DNA of 5,344 bases, taken from assembly GCA_964353355.1 (NCBI GenBank), contig CAYGVT010000158.1, positions 1 through 5,344 on the forward strand. The letters are read 5' to 3'. Each line of letters opens with the position of its first letter. Position 1 is the stretch's first letter. This document shows, one piece after another, positions 5,066 to 5,344 of the stretch. The stretch is from CAYGVT01 sp964353355 (GTDB taxonomy: Archaea > Thermoplasmatota > DTKX01 > GCA-020343715). Position numbers and translations under genes: made by a program. The notes under the pieces are model-generated. The model searched no databases, was not told the DNA's origin, and saw only the letters and a program-made list of their open reading frames with translations.

Positions 5066-5146
5066 AGGATAGGCGTGCGGCCCCTTCGCTCAAGCGGCAT
5101 TGCCCGCCTTCCTCGCTACTACGAACCGCTCCGACTCCCCGGACAT
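5066..5146 (-). pseudogene. Truncated N-terminus of a group II intron reverse transcriptase
   Basis: From the ATG at 5146-5144 the frame reads about 18 residues (SGESERFVVARKAGNAA after Met), then TGA at 5092-5090, then AKGPHAYP up to the repeat. In intact relatives the residue at the TGA is usually glycine (GGA), so one G-to-T change would explain it. The frame is cut by the CRISPR repeat at 5065, leaving no polymerase motifs. In many such introns this stretch lies upstream of the true start codon, in which case it is leader RNA rather than a broken gene. Confidence 0.35.
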
Positions 5147-5344
5147 GCATCCCACGCCAGCGTGCGTGGTCTTCCCTTCGGACTGGGAGCATGCCCGGGG
5201 TCTCCCATGGTTCACGTCTGACACTTTCTCCGCATGCTGTGCCTGGTACACCGGGGAGCCGTCCTGCTCCGCCCATGTGCCCCTCCGAGGCGGGGCTGAC
5301 CCCGTCGCCCCGCCCTTCACCATAGGCACATGTCTCCTGTCCCG
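5066..5344 (-). mobile_element. Probable group II intron fragment (5' part up to the start of the reverse transcriptase frame)
   Basis: Read on the minus strand, the part nearest the array resembles the region of group II introns where the intron-encoded reverse transcriptase frame opens. The segment from GTAGTAGCGAGGAAG (near 5126-5112) through GAGCGAAGGGGCCGCAC (5091-5075) encodes FVVARKAGNAA, stop, AKGPHA, close to the recurrent motif VVxxKPGNAGGAKGPH that I recall from such proteins. Further right the sequence is GC-rich with many short inverted repeats, as expected of intron RNA, but I cannot assign individual domains, nor find the intron 5' end, which may lie beyond the window. The reverse transcriptase body is missing: the homology stops within about 10 bases of the CRISPR repeat. 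The call rests on remembered family sequence; a CRISPR leader or unrelated DNA is the alternative. Confidence 0.5.

Noticed and set aside
5066..5102. A sixth spacer derived from a group II intron
   Set aside because: No repeat follows near 5103, and the intron-like coding similarity continues past the normal spacer length.
4654..5325. Open frames through the array with repeated WGHGLSAVET, MGPRPFSRGD or FNGATAFQPW
   Set aside because: These are translations of CRISPR repeats in three frames, a common source of false proteins.
5090..5329. A 79-residue minus-strand gene with GTG start
   Set aside because: It has no ribosome binding site, and only its last residues resemble a known protein (the intron reverse transcriptase leader). 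Better read as part of the intron fragment.

Overview
The window is GC-rich (about two thirds by eye) and reads like a fragment of archaeal chromosome. A small archaeal-type zinc-ribbon protein, a gene start without a Shine-Dalgarno, TATA-like elements and a HEPN/MNT pair beside a CRISPR array all fit a high-GC archaeon, possibly Thermoplasmatota. This is inference: a GGAGGT ribosome binding site and a TATAAT hexamer would also suit a bacterium, and no lineage marker is present.

Layout. (1) Bases 1-1853, minus strand: the N-terminal 617 residues of a secreted FG-GAP/VCBS beta-propeller protein that runs off the left edge. (2) Bases 1854-2161: a divergent control region with an AT-rich palindrome and several GC-rich stem-loops. 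(3) Bases 2162-3361, plus strand: a divergent serine hydroxymethyltransferase-family PLP enzyme. (4) A hairpin-bearing gap, then three minus-strand genes. A 74-residue zinc-ribbon protein is leftmost. A HEPN-domain gene and a minimal nucleotidyltransferase (MNT) gene overlap by 4 bases and form a toxin-antitoxin-like pair. (5) Bases 4664-5065: a CRISPR array of five near-identical 36-base repeats plus one decayed terminal repeat, with five spacers of 36-38 bases and no cas genes. (6) Bases 5066-5344, minus strand: sequence resembling the 5' part of a group II intron and the beginning of its reverse transcriptase frame, starting directly at the outer edge of the last repeat.

The right half is a small accessory/defence patch. 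The array is read on the minus strand: its repeats end in ATTGAAGC on that strand and the decayed repeat is at the left. Transcription therefore runs towards the MNT-HEPN pair, 145 bases downstream. The leader should lie just right of 5065, but the intron-like sequence is there instead, so the array may be beheaded. The MNT protein has lost recognisable catalytic aspartates. No unmistakably new system is visible. The leads most worth following are the array/intron junction, the degenerate MNT, the divergent PLP enzyme and a shared CCTTTTCT element upstream of three genes.
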